From contig OX411551.1 in assembly GCA_948146395.1 (NCBI GenBank), positions 47,262,854-47,326,853 of the forward strand: 64,000 bases of DNA, read 5' to 3'. The position numbers and the translations under genes were made by a program. Positions 33,701 to 42,226 of the stretch are shown piece after piece. Below the pieces are notes generated by a model. The model was not told the DNA's origin. It searched no databases and was given only the letters and a program-made list of their open reading frames with translations. Each line of letters begins with the position of its first letter. Position 1 is the stretch's first letter. This stretch comes from Fragum whitleyi (Eukaryota; Mollusca; Bivalvia; Cardiida; Cardiidae).

Positions 33701-36700
33701 TAACCTTGACCTTTAAGCATGTCCTTGACCTTGATACCTACAGATGTACATTACTTTAATCATGCCAATTATGAGATAGGCTATCTATAAAATATACTTA
33801 GTTCCAAATGAAGGTGTGCACTTTTTTATTTTGAATATCTCTGAAATTACACAATTTATCGTCATAAAACGTCGTATGACTATCCCCAATAGTATGTGCA
33901 AACGATATTTGAAAACAAAAATCGCGCGATAAGCAAAGATTTTCTGCTTTGTTGAGACATTTGATTTTGCATATTTTGCATGAGCATCACGCGTTAGACG
34001 AATACTTGGTCTGAAAATGCATTCAGTTGAATCTTTGCGGCTTTTCTAAGCATAAAATCAAATCCTTGGTGCAATAATGCATGATGCTACAACATGGTTT
34101 ATCTACCAATAAACGACGTTGAACAAAATCGAACCTTGTAACATTTAGAACGTCATTAAAATTGATTGGGCATTCATGTTCCAATAGAAATCGAGGTCGT
34201 CATTTTGTAAGGCCTTTGTTTAGGAAATCGATATGTCACAGAACACTATAGCACCATTCAACGACAATTACTGGCCTAGCAATGTAGCAATTTCACACGT
34301 TGACGTTCACCTAACGTCTGCATAAAAATTCAAACTCTTGTTTAATACAAAAACCTATCAAACCTTAATACATATGAACTTTTTATTTGGTTGATGAGCT
34401 CAGAAGACGTTTTTATACTAAGAAATATTAATAACTTACTCATTAAACTCGTTGATAAAAGGAAAATAATTTTAGTATAGTTTTATTTATATATATTTAT
34501 CCCTCTCTCCAAACCATTGTGTGTAACTATCTGTGAGCCAACGGCAATGTGTACCTAAATGTGTTATCCGTTGACATGTTCATTTGTTTGATGTTTTGTT
34601 AAAGTTTATTGGTTGTAAAATTTTCTGCTCATATTTGGGCGCTTTCAATAGCAAATAAAGAATTTGTATTGTATTGTATTGTTTAGAAACGGCTTGGAAT
34701 GACTTCAAAAGCTGTATTATGCAACAACAACACAAAGCCCTTACCAAAGAAAAAGTTGTAAGGAGGTCAAATCTCAACAATTTAAATTCTGTCTGCGCGT
34801 TTGCGGCATGCGATACTTCATCCAAAACTGAATCGACTTTTAATTTCAAAAGGTCTTGACTACAGTATGGTATCAAATTGACTCCATTATTTCCCCCCAA
34901 CTTTGTAAAATCAAGAAAAATGCAAAAAGTGAAAGTGCACACTTTCTTATAGAACTTAAATATACTTAAATAAACTGAACAATGGAATTTTTGGTTATGT
35001 TTTTAGGACGTTTGATCCTGACAGATGACCTTGACCTTGTAACATGACATAGGCTTTGAAACCAGCAGATGCGGATCATTGAGATCTATCAACATGCCAA
35101 ATATTAGCCTAATATCTTGAATAGGCTTGATGATATTTGCAATGTTCAGTTTTTTGGTTAAGATTTTGAGTTATTTGACCTTGACAGATGGCATTGGCCT
35201 TGTAACATGACCTTGACTCTGGTACAAGCAGATGCGGATCATTGAGATCTATCATCATGCCAAATATCAGCATTATTGGTATCTTAATATATATATCGGA
35301 AATGATAATATAACATTATTAAGAAGATTTCGCTATTGTTTTCTTGTAGGAAGAGGCAATAATAAATAACGAGTACTTCAGCAGTTTTTGGATAAAGTCG
35401 ACAAGCTCTTGTATTCAGGTGAGATTAAAAATAGCTTTTAATTTGTCACACTGACAGCTGCTTTCAAACAATGATTTTAATTGCCAGAATTTCCTTGTAA
35501 ACTGTCATATATGACTAAGTTCTCATTGATTGATATATAAAAGCATGCAGGGCCTGTGTCGCTCCACTGGCTTTCGTATATCTATATGAGAAACTCAATC
35601 ATTAACGGAAGTTCACAAGGAAATTTGGGAAGAGGCTAAAAGCCTTAAAGAACAGATTATTCATGTTTTGGCAAATACTTAAACGGAAAATCCTTTTTAA
35701 AAATACATATTAGCATTGATTCTAAATTTCTAAAAGTTTTCTAATTTGAGATATATAAAAACATCTTTTAGGGTCTTAGACGATATATAGCATGGTAGAA
35801 TTACCACCATTTTTGTGAATTCAATCCCCACCTTACCACGCCGGTATATTGGTCGATAAAATATTTGTAGATAACATGGGAGGATATGTTCGAAAGGAAA
35901 ATTTGCCAACTTTGGTTGGATTTTACATAAAAGTTTGGGATGAGAAGATTCTTAAAAAGGCTAAAAATGAAAATAAGCCCTACCCTTTCAACGCTCATAT
36001 ATGGCGGTCAATCAAAATTTCTCGAACGAAATATTTACGTAATGGTCACAAAATTATAGGAACGCTACGTTGCATTGAAATAGGACAAATGGTTTGAGAA
36101 GAGATTATTTTTAAGGATTATAAAGTGAAAGTAGGCGCCCAGAAACCCGTTAAGGTAGTCTGACACCATGTGGCACCTGTTTCAATCTTTAATAAATAAA
36201 CATATTTCGTAAATTGTACATTTACGATAAAATAGCAAAAAAAAATCAGCATAGCATTGCATGCATTTTTCGGAAATAATTGAGATTTTGAAAGTACTAT
36301 TTATTCTCGCAAAATTGCCAAGAAAAGGAATATAAGAAGCTGGGTGGGGACTTTCCATTTTAGTGAGTTGGTATACATGATTGATTAATTACAAGGAATT
36401 GTAAGATATTTGATATCTTATGTAGTTAGATGAAGACTTGTTCCTTTGAGGTCCTTCTTTCATTACGAGACAAAATGAGCCTGTGTGTGACATTTCCAAC
36501 ACTTTGACACCTTCTTGAAGTAAAAACATTTAGAAGCACAGAAAGTAGTATAGTGTAAATTAAAATTTGCCTAGCTGTCTACAAATACTTTGATACCTTA
36601 TTTATCTACAAATCGCATAGTAAAGACTTTGGTCAGACTGTGCAGATGCACAGACTGGCCAGAGTCTTTGCTTTGCACACATATGAAATTGTTGGAAATG

Positions 36701-39700
36701 TCACGCACAGGCTCAAATAACATTTCAATATTTCTACATCTGTTGTAATTAATGCGAAGGAGGGGGGGGGGGGCTTCTTCTTCTATACTTTTACAAAGGA
36801 AAAGGCATATGCAAGTTTGTATATTTTTAATCAGCCCAACCATAATACAAAAGATCATAAGATGATGCATTTCAGAAAACAAACTTTTAGCGTCCATAAC
36901 ATACTAAATATCTAAGCGTCATTTGTTTCATCTTCTTAACAAGAGGCCAAACAGGGCCTGTATCGTTCTACTGGCTTTCAAATATCTATGCATGAGAAAC
37001 ACAGTCAGATATTGAAGTTAACAAGGAAATTTGTGCAGAGGCCAAAAGACAGACACAAAGTTTAGGCTAAAATATGGAAAGCCATTTTTCAGAATAAATA
37101 TCGGTATCGATTCTAAAAAAGAATAATCTTTTTTTAATTATATAGATATGTCTTGATATATTTTTACATTGAAACAATACCATATTTATAGCATCATTTT
37201 TGTTAACATATGTCCACCAGACCACAACCATATATGGACCAATCAACTAGGAGGAGATTTACCCAAGGAACATTATCCTGCAATGCTTGGTTGAATTTGG
37301 GCCAATGGTGTAGTAGGAGATAATTTCTAAAGTGAAGATAACACCAACCACGTCACGTCTTTATTTAGAGGTCACTTAAAATTTCTAGAACAACTTGATA
37401 AAAAGATCACACAAGCAACACTCATGTTTCATTTATATTGGCGTAATCGTTTCGGAGAAGAAGATTTTTAAATATTTTATAGTGAAGATAAGTTCCACCC
37501 TGCCTCACTCTTTTTCTGTGGTCAATCAAAATTTCTTGAACAATTAATGAAATTGGTCGCTCAATGGACATCCATGCAAAGGTTCATTGAAATAAAGCAA
37601 ATGGTTAAGGACAAACAAATAAAGATATCATGAAAAAATAATAATGACCCTGTCACGCCCATATACTGGGACCAATTAAAAATTTCCTGAACAACTTTAG
37701 ATGAGGTACATCCATGAAACATGCATGCCAAGTGTCATTGAAATCGGGTCAATAGTTTGGGAAAAGAAGACTAATTAAGATTTTAAAAAGAATGTAAGAC
37801 CCGCCCTGCCAAGCCCCTATTTGAGGGTCAATCCGAATTGTTTGAACAACTTTAGAAGAGGGCCACTCAATGATCATTCATGTCAAGTTTCATTAAAATT
37901 GGTCGAATGGTTATGGAAAAGATTTTTAAAACTTTTTAGTGAAAATAAGCCCATCTCCCCGCCACGTAAAACTTTGGGAGTCAATCTAAAATTCTTGAAC
38001 AAATTTAAAAGAGTGTCAGCGAAGAATCATTCATGTCAAGTTTCATAGAAATCGGGCCAATTGTCTGGTTAAAAAAGAGTTCTTAAGATATTATAGGGAA
38101 AATAACGCACGCTTGCCACGCGAATATTTTGGGGGTAAATCCAAATTTCTTGAACACTTTCAGAAGAGGGTCACCCAATGAAGATTTCTGCTAAGTTTCG
38201 TCAAATACGCCCATCGGTTTAGAAGAAGACTTTCTAAGATTTTATAAAAAAAAATGTCCCGCCCTGCCACGCCCTTTTAGTAGAGGGTCACCCAAGGATC
38301 ATTCATGCTAAGTTTTACTGAAATTGGGACAATGGTTTCGGAGGAGAAGATTTTGAAATGAAAGAAGCACCGACCTGCCACGCCCGTATTTAGGGCTGAA
38401 TCCAAATTTCTTAAACAGTTTAGAAGGGGGTCACCAAAGGATCATTCACGTCAAGTTGCATCGAAATCCGACCAATGGTTTGGGAGGAGAAGATTTTTAA
38501 AGAGTTTATAGTGAAAATAACACCCAAGCCAACCCAAATTTTAGGGGTCATTTGAAATTTCGTGAACAACTTTTAAAGTGTGTCATCCAATGATCATTCA
38601 TGCCAAGTTTCATTGAAATTAGGCCTATAGTTTCGGAGAAGAAGACTTTTAAAAAGCCCCCCTCATCCTGATACGCTCATAATTTTGAACAAATCCAAAT
38701 TTCTTTAACAACTTAACAAGCGGGTCACTGAAGGATCGTTCATGCCAGGTTTCATTGAAATCGGGCCAGTTGTTTGGGAGGTGAAGATTTCAAATATCTA
38801 ACAGTAAAAATAAGCCACGCTCTGCCACGCGACCTCCGGTTGACATCTGGAACAACTCTATTTTTCGAATGATTCCAAGATTTTTTTCAGGTCTTTTTTA
38901 AGTGATGATTCACATTTAACCCTTTCCTGTTTTACAAAATTTTAGACCTGACCAAATTCAAAGTTTCGGTGGGGTAGAAAATAGTGTGTTAAAAGAAGAA
39001 ATTGCTTGTCAGAAGCAATATCTTCTTTTTTTCACAATGTTTTCTCAATATAAAATCACAGGCACGTAAAAAGCAGGGATTAAACAGCAAAGGGTTAAGC
39101 CAGTGCGTGACATTTCCAACAAATTCAAATGTGCGGCTTGTAAAAGCTCTGGCCAGCCTGTGTATGTACAAAGTCTAACTAGAGTCTTTACAATACGTTC
39201 TGTAGATTTATAGATATGGGACCAAAGTGTCTTTAGATAGTCAGGTAATTATCTTATTGCGCTTTGTGGCTATTTATGCTGCTCATGGTTTGCCATCCAG
39301 GCACATGTCAAATTGATTGAAACGTTACGGATAGGCTCATTTATTTAGGCTCATTTATTTATTCATGTGATATATGAAAACCTTCTTAAATGACAATAAA
39401 ATTGATAATATGCTTACACTACAATTGTTCAAATTGCAAAATAAACTTTCATAAAACAAGAAAAACAACGTTATTAGAAAACAGGTATTTTTTTACATTG
39501 AAGGTAATTAAATGGGAAAACCTCGACGAAAATGGAGAAATTACTAATATCAAGCAATTTCTCTCTTTTTCTCAGTGTTTTCTACAATATGTTGCGGTTT
39601 CTTTTTGAAAATTCAACGCACATTAAATTCACGAATAATATTCTTTGAATTTGGATTAGTCTTAGATTGATCGTTTTGTTTAATCTGGGTAAAACAGTTG

Positions 39701-40311
39701 AATTACAGTTAAAAACGTCATGAAATTGACATGGTGAATGATTTTGGACTGATTTCGGAGTGATATTGAATGAATGTGTGGAGCGACATTTGAGAGAAAT
39801 TAAAAGGGGGTAATGTAATGGCGCTTATTTTGTTCAGGATAAACAAATTATCGATATTGATTATCTCCCTTTATAGTAATATGCATACAAGTTTTATAGA
39901 TAGCTTCCTATTTCTTCAAGAGCCTATTAGACGCTAACAATTTAAATTATGTCAGTGAAATCGCGATTTTCCAAATTTTTTTGGATGACGTTGTTGATTC
40001 TATTTTTTTCAATAGGTTTGAGCGTATTTCAATGGTATGAGTGAGTGTTTGGAATGAATGAATGGAAAGCTGAGTGATCGATTTAGAATGGTTTGATTGG
40101 GATGGATGTTAATTTCACGATGTAACTAACTGATCCATTTGCCGTCATTTAGGCCTGTTTTCCTGGTTAATATATTATTTATTTTTAGGTAGGAAAAGGA
40201 AGAACTACCGACCGCTACACAATCATGTCTTACTGCGAAATGACCATGAAATACGAATATCTATCGATAGCGGTAGCTCATAATAGTGAGGGGACTTTTG
40301 CATTTATTTAA
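21575..40311 (+). CDS. Gene B: secreted PAN-EGF-like-sushi-sushi-Methyltransf_FA protein
   Basis: Eight exons (21575-21772, 22979-23074, 25315-25405, 26716-26895, 29912-30091, 33114-33367, 35350-35418, 40189-40311) sum to 1191 nt, which is 396 residues plus TAA. Intron phases are 0,0,1,1,1,0,0. Layout: signal peptide at ~1-22, PAN/apple-like module across ~28-98, four-cysteine EGF-like module at ~99-128, sushi 1 at ~129-188, sushi 2 at ~189-248, Methyltransf_FA-like domain at ~249-396. Both sushi exons are symmetric phase 1-1, the classic shuffling pattern. The last domain is named after a crustacean enzyme, but its motifs (GGWGN, FWI, VGKG) mark a beta-rich module found in extracellular proteins, and no catalytic role is implied. 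A secreted recognition or adhesion role is plausible inference only. Gene C is a paralogue and gene A shares the last exon. Confidence 0.88.
21797..21922. mobile_element. Truncated F3 MITE
   Basis: It begins GAGCCCGTGTGTGACCTTTC only 24 bp after the gene B exon 1 donor. It runs through 'gcagtctgaccatagtcttcactatgcgctttg' and then stops, with the right end missing. Confidence 0.65.
21923..22978. other. Gene B intron 1
   Basis: No further exon. The ORFs here lack domain motifs. Confidence 0.4.
22979..23074 (+). CDS. Gene B exon 2: end of PAN-like module
   Basis: This exon is 32 codons, from acceptor TTTCACAG to donor GTGAGC, phase 0-0. It starts ANICRLH, the C-x-L that closes a PAN domain, and continues to CVGYVHSLKTNWPQ. 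Gene C exon 2 has the same length and the same ANICRLH start. Confidence 0.88.
23075..25314. other. Gene B intron 2
   Basis: It contains a decayed F1 copy (about 23990-24350: 'tcaaaaccgccctaattcgctc', 'cactcaagtcattcaaaacgc') and a SINE remnant (24785-24895). No extra exon was seen. Confidence 0.45.
24785..24895 (-). repeat. SINE remnant
   Basis: 'ggctacggttatcaaccccttagtgggataaa' and '..gatagtccgacgcgctactactgctat' track the 3' body and tRNA-like head of the SINE at 17401-17683, with heavy decay. Confidence 0.45.
25315..25405 (+). CDS. Gene B exon 3: four-cysteine EGF-like module
   Basis: This exon is 91 nt, from acceptor CGATCTAG to donor GTAAGT, phase 0 to 1. It reads KTLDECGDNPCGVRETCIVS and then TTSDILCVQS. 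C-x4-C-x5-C-x9-C looks like the first part of an EGF domain without the third disulfide. Gene C exon 3 keeps four cysteines (C-x3-C-x5-C-x6-C). Confidence 0.82.
25431..25648. mobile_element. piggyBac-type MITE, copy 1
   Basis: TTAA (25427-25430 and 25649-25652) flanks a 218-bp element that begins CCCTTTCCTG and ends GCAAAGGG. TTAA duplication with CCC-TTT ends is the piggyBac signature. It contains an inner hairpin, AGAAACTGCTTGTCAG / AAGCAATTTCTTCTTT. The left end is 26 bp from the gene B exon 3 donor. Confidence 0.85.
25649..26715. other. Gene B intron 3 remainder
   Basis: No exon or family recognised in this stretch. Confidence 0.35.
26716..26895 (+). CDS. Gene B exon 4: sushi (CCP) module 1
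   Basis: This exon is 180 nt, from acceptor TTTTTTCCAG to donor GTAATT, phase 1-1. It reads ECDTVANIRYGEIYGSNNLK, then VGSKVLYKC, then VIRKCLSNGQWSGSLPVC. The four sushi cysteines, the Y-x-C and the W between cysteines 3 and 4 are all present. Confidence 0.93.
27009..27237. mobile_element. F3 MITE, complete
   Basis: It starts GAGCCTGTGTGTGATATTTC and ends ..GTCACACACAGGCTC, length 229 bp. AAAT occurs on both flanks and is a possible 4-bp target duplication. Inner phrases: 'gcacagtctgaccagaatctttactatgcg'. Confidence 0.8.
27444..27481. repeat. Perfect 38-bp palindrome
   Basis: GTGAATTTCCTCTAAACAA is followed directly by its exact reverse complement with no loop, in gene B intron 4. Confidence 0.85.
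27860..28335. repeat. CG-rich block with repeated GTCGGC/GCCGAC motifs
   Basis: The motifs AGTCGGCGAC, AAGTCGGCAACG, CAGTCGGCGACG, GATCGACGAC and ATCGCCGACCAGTCG recur within 475 bp. The block is notably richer in CpG than its surroundings. It is probably the remnant of an unclassified repeat. Confidence 0.4.
28441..28883 (-). mobile_element. F1 MITE, complete, inverted
   Basis: TA-flanked, 443 bp. It starts CAGTTAGTTACAACGTGAAA and ends GATGTTGGTAACTG. An intact palindrome, GGGAGGTAATACACATCGC / GATTACCTTCC, lies near the right end. A SINE fragment ('ggtttcacgccgctttcaacaa', about 28408-28430) abuts its left edge. Confidence 0.9.
28884..29600. repeat. Gene B intron 4: LINE-like 3' tail
   Basis: The end of this stretch ('gatgaccttctggaatgttattaaaaaaacttgaaacttgaaaactt', about 29550-29600) resembles the 3' end of non-LTR retrotransposons with a short A-rich repeat tail. 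No reverse transcriptase coding was seen upstream. Confidence 0.35.
29620..29770 (-). repeat. SINE remnant, copy 2
   Basis: CTTTCCTGGCCTCCAGCTAC and '..cattggtgggagacaaatatactgaaaggatgg' match the body of the 17401-17683 SINE. The tRNA-like end is degraded, though a box-B-like GGGAACCGAACCC is visible. Confidence 0.6.
29912..30091 (+). CDS. Gene B exon 5: sushi (CCP) module 2
   Basis: This exon is 180 nt, from acceptor ATTTTTAAAAG to donor GTAAAT, phase 1-1. It reads ECATLPSIQNGIVQGVEQRS, then IGSEVQYVC, then NERRTCLPDLSWSGIQPTC. It is a canonical sushi fold with four cysteines and W-S-G. The acceptor pyrimidine tract is weak (run of A before AG). Confidence 0.92.
30115..30815. mobile_element. 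F1 half followed by F1 copy
   Basis: F1 left-arm sequence in inverted orientation ('ccaaaaccgctcgaccagtgcctcattcaa', 'caaacactcactcaaa' type) begins about 25 bp after the gene B exon 5 donor. A second, fuller copy runs from about 30381 ('aacaattgcatgacattgacaagg') to about 30815 ('gaatgtcaatttcacgatgc'). Confidence 0.6.
30816..31559. other. Gene B intron 5, unique-looking
   Basis: No exon, repeat family or RNA feature recognised. Confidence 0.35.
31560..31850. mobile_element. F1 fragments, two partial copies
   Basis: An inner-to-right fragment (AAGGGAGGTAATTAAAATC ... 'gttcaatttcacgacg') ends at about 31725. A left fragment (CAGTAAGCAACATCGTGAAA) starts at 31728 and breaks off at about 31845, where F2-like sequence follows. 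Confidence 0.55.
31934..32167. mobile_element. F2 MITE
   Basis: GTGACCCGTCTCGCGAAATA begins and CCCTTTTCGCGTGACGGGTCAC ends it, 234 bp. A stray F2-type end (CTGACGGGTCACAC) lies at 31871-31885, so a second, deleted copy probably preceded it. Confidence 0.75.
32285..32878. mobile_element. F2 MITE split by another element
   Basis: It begins GTGACGCGTCACATGCCAAG and ends ..TTTTCGCTCGAGGGGTCAC. The interior is interrupted at 32376-32684 by a different inverted-repeat element. F2 phrases resume after it. Confidence 0.7.
32376..32684. mobile_element. 309-bp inverted-repeat element inside F2
   Basis: The ends AGGGGAACTAATTCATTTTC and ..GAAAATTGAATTAGTTCCCCT are inverted repeats. It has no coding capacity, and the target duplication is not clear. 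Nested in the F2 copy 32285-32878. Confidence 0.7.
33114..33367 (+). CDS. Gene B exon 6: Methyltransf_FA-like domain, main part
   Basis: This exon is 254 nt, from acceptor TTTTTTTTCAG to donor GTAAGT, phase 1 to 0. It includes VILFDLKAIKDASILLQPYR, then VMEVVFGGWGNEQCVIRR. F-x-L/V-K-A-x-x-D-A-x-I-x-L and the E-x-V-x-G-G-W-x-N-x-x-x-x-I-R-R motif are the hallmark of the Methyltransf_FA family. Confidence 0.85.
33390..33560 (-). mobile_element. F1 arm fragment
   Basis: 'cattccgatcaaaaccattttaaaagtctcac' and 'caaacaccaactcaaatcattcaaaacgctcc' match the F1 arm, starting about 22 bp after the exon 6 donor. The remainder is absent. A poly-C run (33582-33599) follows. Confidence 0.6.
33685..35330. 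repeat. Gene B intron 6: TGACCTTGAC repeats and spacer
   Basis: TGACCTTGACAGAT-type phrases occur near 33687-33735 and again at 35015-35230 ('gacagatggcattggccttgtaacatgacc', 'gatcattgagatctatcancatgccaaatat' twice). The middle is AT-rich and includes a LINE tail at 34570-34682. Confidence 0.55.
34570..34682 (+). repeat. LINE 3' end with (TTGTA)n tail, copy 1
   Basis: 'ggttgtaaaattttctgctcatatttgg' runs through 'aatagcaaataaagaatttg' into TATTGTATTGTATTG. The same 3' end occurs at 57148-57226, so these are two independent 5'-truncated insertions of one non-LTR family. Confidence 0.7.
35350..35418 (+). CDS. Gene B exon 7: FWI segment of Methyltransf_FA-like domain
   Basis: This exon is 23 codons, from acceptor TTTTCTTGTAG to donor GTGAGA, phase 0-0. 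It reads EEAIINNEYFSSFWIKSTSS and then CIQ. Phe-Trp-Ile in this position follows the GGWGN block in the family. It is short but bridges the two neighbours in frame. Confidence 0.8.
35540..36140. repeat. Tandem-modular repeat block (type M1)
   Basis: It opens 'catgcagggcctgtgtcgctccactggctttc' like the 36940 block. It carries two modules with 'aaataagccctaccctttcaacgctcat' and 'ggtcaatcaaaatttctcgaac'. Confidence 0.65.
36141..36476. other. Gene B intron 7
   Basis: No feature seen. Confidence 0.3.
36477..36714. mobile_element. F3 MITE, complete
   Basis: It starts GAGCCTGTGTGTGACATTTC and ends ..GAAATGTCACGCACAGGCTC. AAAT flanks both sides, as in the 27009 copy. A 12-nt poly-G run follows at about 36763. 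Confidence 0.8.
36940..38840. repeat. Long tandem-modular array (type M1)
   Basis: About a dozen diverged ~130-155 bp modules share 'cgccctgccacgccc', 'gggtcaatccaaatttcttgaacaactt', 'gaagagggtcacccaa.gatcattcatg' and 'aagtttcattgaaatcgggcc'. The opening phrase is 'acaagaggccaaacagggcctgtatcg'. It occupies most of gene B intron 7. Modules contain scattered stops, so it is not coding. Confidence 0.8.
38920..39094. mobile_element. piggyBac-type MITE, copy 2
   Basis: TTAA at 38916-38919 and 39095-39098 flanks a 175-bp element (CCCTTTCCTG..AGCAAAGGG). It is a shortened copy of 25431-25648, sharing TTTTACAAAATTTT, the AAGAAATTGCTTGTCAG hairpin and 'gcacgtaaaaagcagggattaaacagc'. Confidence 0.85.
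39098..39338. mobile_element. F3 MITE adjoining the piggyBac MITE
   Basis: GCCAGTGCGTGACATTTCCAA begins and ..GGATAGGCTC ends it. It starts exactly at the right TTAA of the 38920-39094 element. Confidence 0.65.
39716..40132 (+). mobile_element. F1 MITE
   Basis: TA precedes CAGTTAAAAACGTCATGAAA. The palindrome (39803-39870) and the right arm are present, ending GATGTAACTAACTG. It ends 56 bp before the gene B exon 8. Confidence 0.85.
40189..40311 (+). CDS. Gene B exon 8: end of Methyltransf_FA-like domain
   Basis: This exon is 41 codons including TAA, after acceptor ATTTTTAG. It reads VGKGRTTDRYTIMSYCEMTM, then KYEYLSIAVAHNSEGTFAFI. It is collinear with the gene A terminal exon. The part from about 40225 on is the founding unit of the tandem array that follows. 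Confidence 0.88.
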   Translation, partial: VGKGRTTDRYTIMSYCEMTMKYEYLSIAVAHNSEGTFAFI

Positions 40312-41700
40312 CCTTTATCCTGTGGTACTGCGAAATGACAAAGAAGTACGAATATCTATCGATAGCAGTGGAAATACATTAGTGAGGGGACTTTTGTATT
40401 CATTAACATTTATCACGGGGGGGGTGGGGGTGATGTCCATAATCGGAGCCACCGGCTCCGCTTTCAAAATCATGTGTGGAACTTCAGCACCACGTGTGGC
40501 TCCGATTATGTAGATGTAAACATTTCATTTTTTGAATGAAAAATTGGGTAGGGAGTCGGGATTTCCTCATTTAAATAATATTTTATTCATTAATCATTAA
40601 AAAGTCGAATGCTATTCGACCAGTTATACAATTTACAACGTAAACGTAGTAAAAAAATGTAAGAACGCCCATTGGTTTTTGTTAAAAATGATTTCTTCTG
40701 GGAGCAGTCTTGAGCCAGGAATGTCAAAACACGTGGTTTTTACCCCCAAAATGCAATTTTCTGAACAAAATAAATTACGCAGACCATTGTTTTTAATATA
40801 CAAGAGTTTAACAAAACAACCACAATACTCTAACCCGATGTACTTTACTTCAATATGATATAGATCAAAGAAAATTGTTTGGTTCCGATTATGTGGATTG
40901 GCTCCGATAATGTACCCTGGCTCTGAAGTTGTGGAGTGTCTTCATCTTCTTCTATATAACTTCTTCCGTGTGAAATTTCTGTTAGTTTCATGGGGCGCTT
41001 TTCTATAATCATTCCATGATGATACGTTCGAATAGCATTCGACTTTTTAATGATTAATGAATATAATATGATATAAATGAGGAAATCCCGACTCCGTACC
41101 ACATTCTTCATTAAAAAATGAGATGTTTACATCTACATAATCGGAGCCACACGTGGTGCGGAAGTTCCACACATGATTTTGAAAGCGGAGCCGGTGGCTC
41201 CGATTATGGACATTACCCCCGTGATTTATCCTGTCTTACTGCGAAATGACCATGAAATACGAATATATATCGATAGCGGTGGCTCATCAAAGTGAGGGGA
41301 CTTTTGTATTCATTTGACCTTTATCCTGTCTTAATGTGAAGTGACCCTTGAAGTACAAATATCTATCGATAGCGGTGGCTCACAAAAGTGAGGGGACTGT
41401 TCTATTCATTTGACCTTTATTCTGTCTAACTATAGAATGACCTTGAAGAACGAATACTTATCGATAGCAGTGGCGCATCAAAGTGAGGCGACTTTTGTGT
41501 TCATTTGAACTTTATCCTGTCTTACTATAGAATGACCTTGAAGTACGAATACTTATCGATAGCGGTGGCTCACAAAAGTGAGGGGCCTCTTGAAAGTATG
41601 GGACCTTTATTCGTCTTACTATGGAATGTCCTTGAAGTACGAATATCTATCGATAGCGGTAGCTCACAAATGTGAGGGGCCTCTTGAAAGCATTTAACCG
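40312..41700 (+). repeat. Tandem array derived from gene B terminal exon
   Basis: Six further copies of the exon 8 3' half follow the stop codon (around 40312-40413, 41230-41322, 41323-41415, 41416-41510, 41511-41605, 41606-41700). The period is 93-96 bp. Each keeps TATCGATAGC and a GTGAGGGG-like block. The second and third copies still read as Y-C-E-M-T..K-Y-E-Y..S-I-A-V before a stop. None has its own acceptor. The array is split by an 810-bp inverted-repeat element. Confidence 0.9.
40414..41223. mobile_element. 810-bp element with ~200-bp terminal inverted repeats
   Basis: It starts CACGGGGG..TGTCCATAATCGGAGCC and ends GGCTCCGATTATGGACATTA..CGTG. ATTTAT flanks both ends (40408-40413 and 41224-41229), a 6-bp target duplication in the host array. 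The arms run to GTCGAATGCTATTCGAC (about 40603) and its partner (about 41026). The interior is AT-rich with no transposase. Confidence 0.88.
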
Positions 41701-41744
41701 TTTTTCCGTCGTTCACATCATTACTGCTGTATGGACAGATTTTG

Positions 41745-42172
41745 CTTGCAATATAGATTACGGTTAAAATCTTCGTGGAATCTAGATCGCCTACTCAGCA
41801 CTCCATTTATTAAGTCCAAACACTCACTTAATCATTCAAAAACGCTCCAAAATCACAAAAAAGGATGAAATCAACATTCAAAAATATGAGATCAACGACT
41901 ACGATCAAAATAAAAATAGTTAGAACAAAATCGCAATTTTACTAACATACTTGAAATCGTAAGCGTTTGATTAGTTTGAAAGAAGCTATCTGTATAACTT
42001 GTATTCAAATCGTATTAAAGGGAAGTAATAAATATTGCTATTTTTTTCATCCTGAACAAAATTAGCGAAATTGAATTACCTTCCCCTAGTTTCACGCAAA
42101 TTTCACTCATCGTACTCATTCAATTTCCTTCCAAAATCATTTACCTTGTCAATTTCACTATGTTATAATTGT
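41745..42172 (-). mobile_element. F1 MITE, left end eroded
   Basis: 'gatcgcctactcagcactccattta', 'cactcacttaatcattcaaaaacgctcc', palindrome AAGGGAAGTAATAAATATTGC / GAATTACCTTCCC and right arm 'cttgtcaatttcactatgtta' are present. Confidence 0.7.
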
Positions 42173-42226
42173 TACCTGCACATACGTGATAAATTGGTTA
42201 AACTGAGAATAATTAATGGCACGAAT

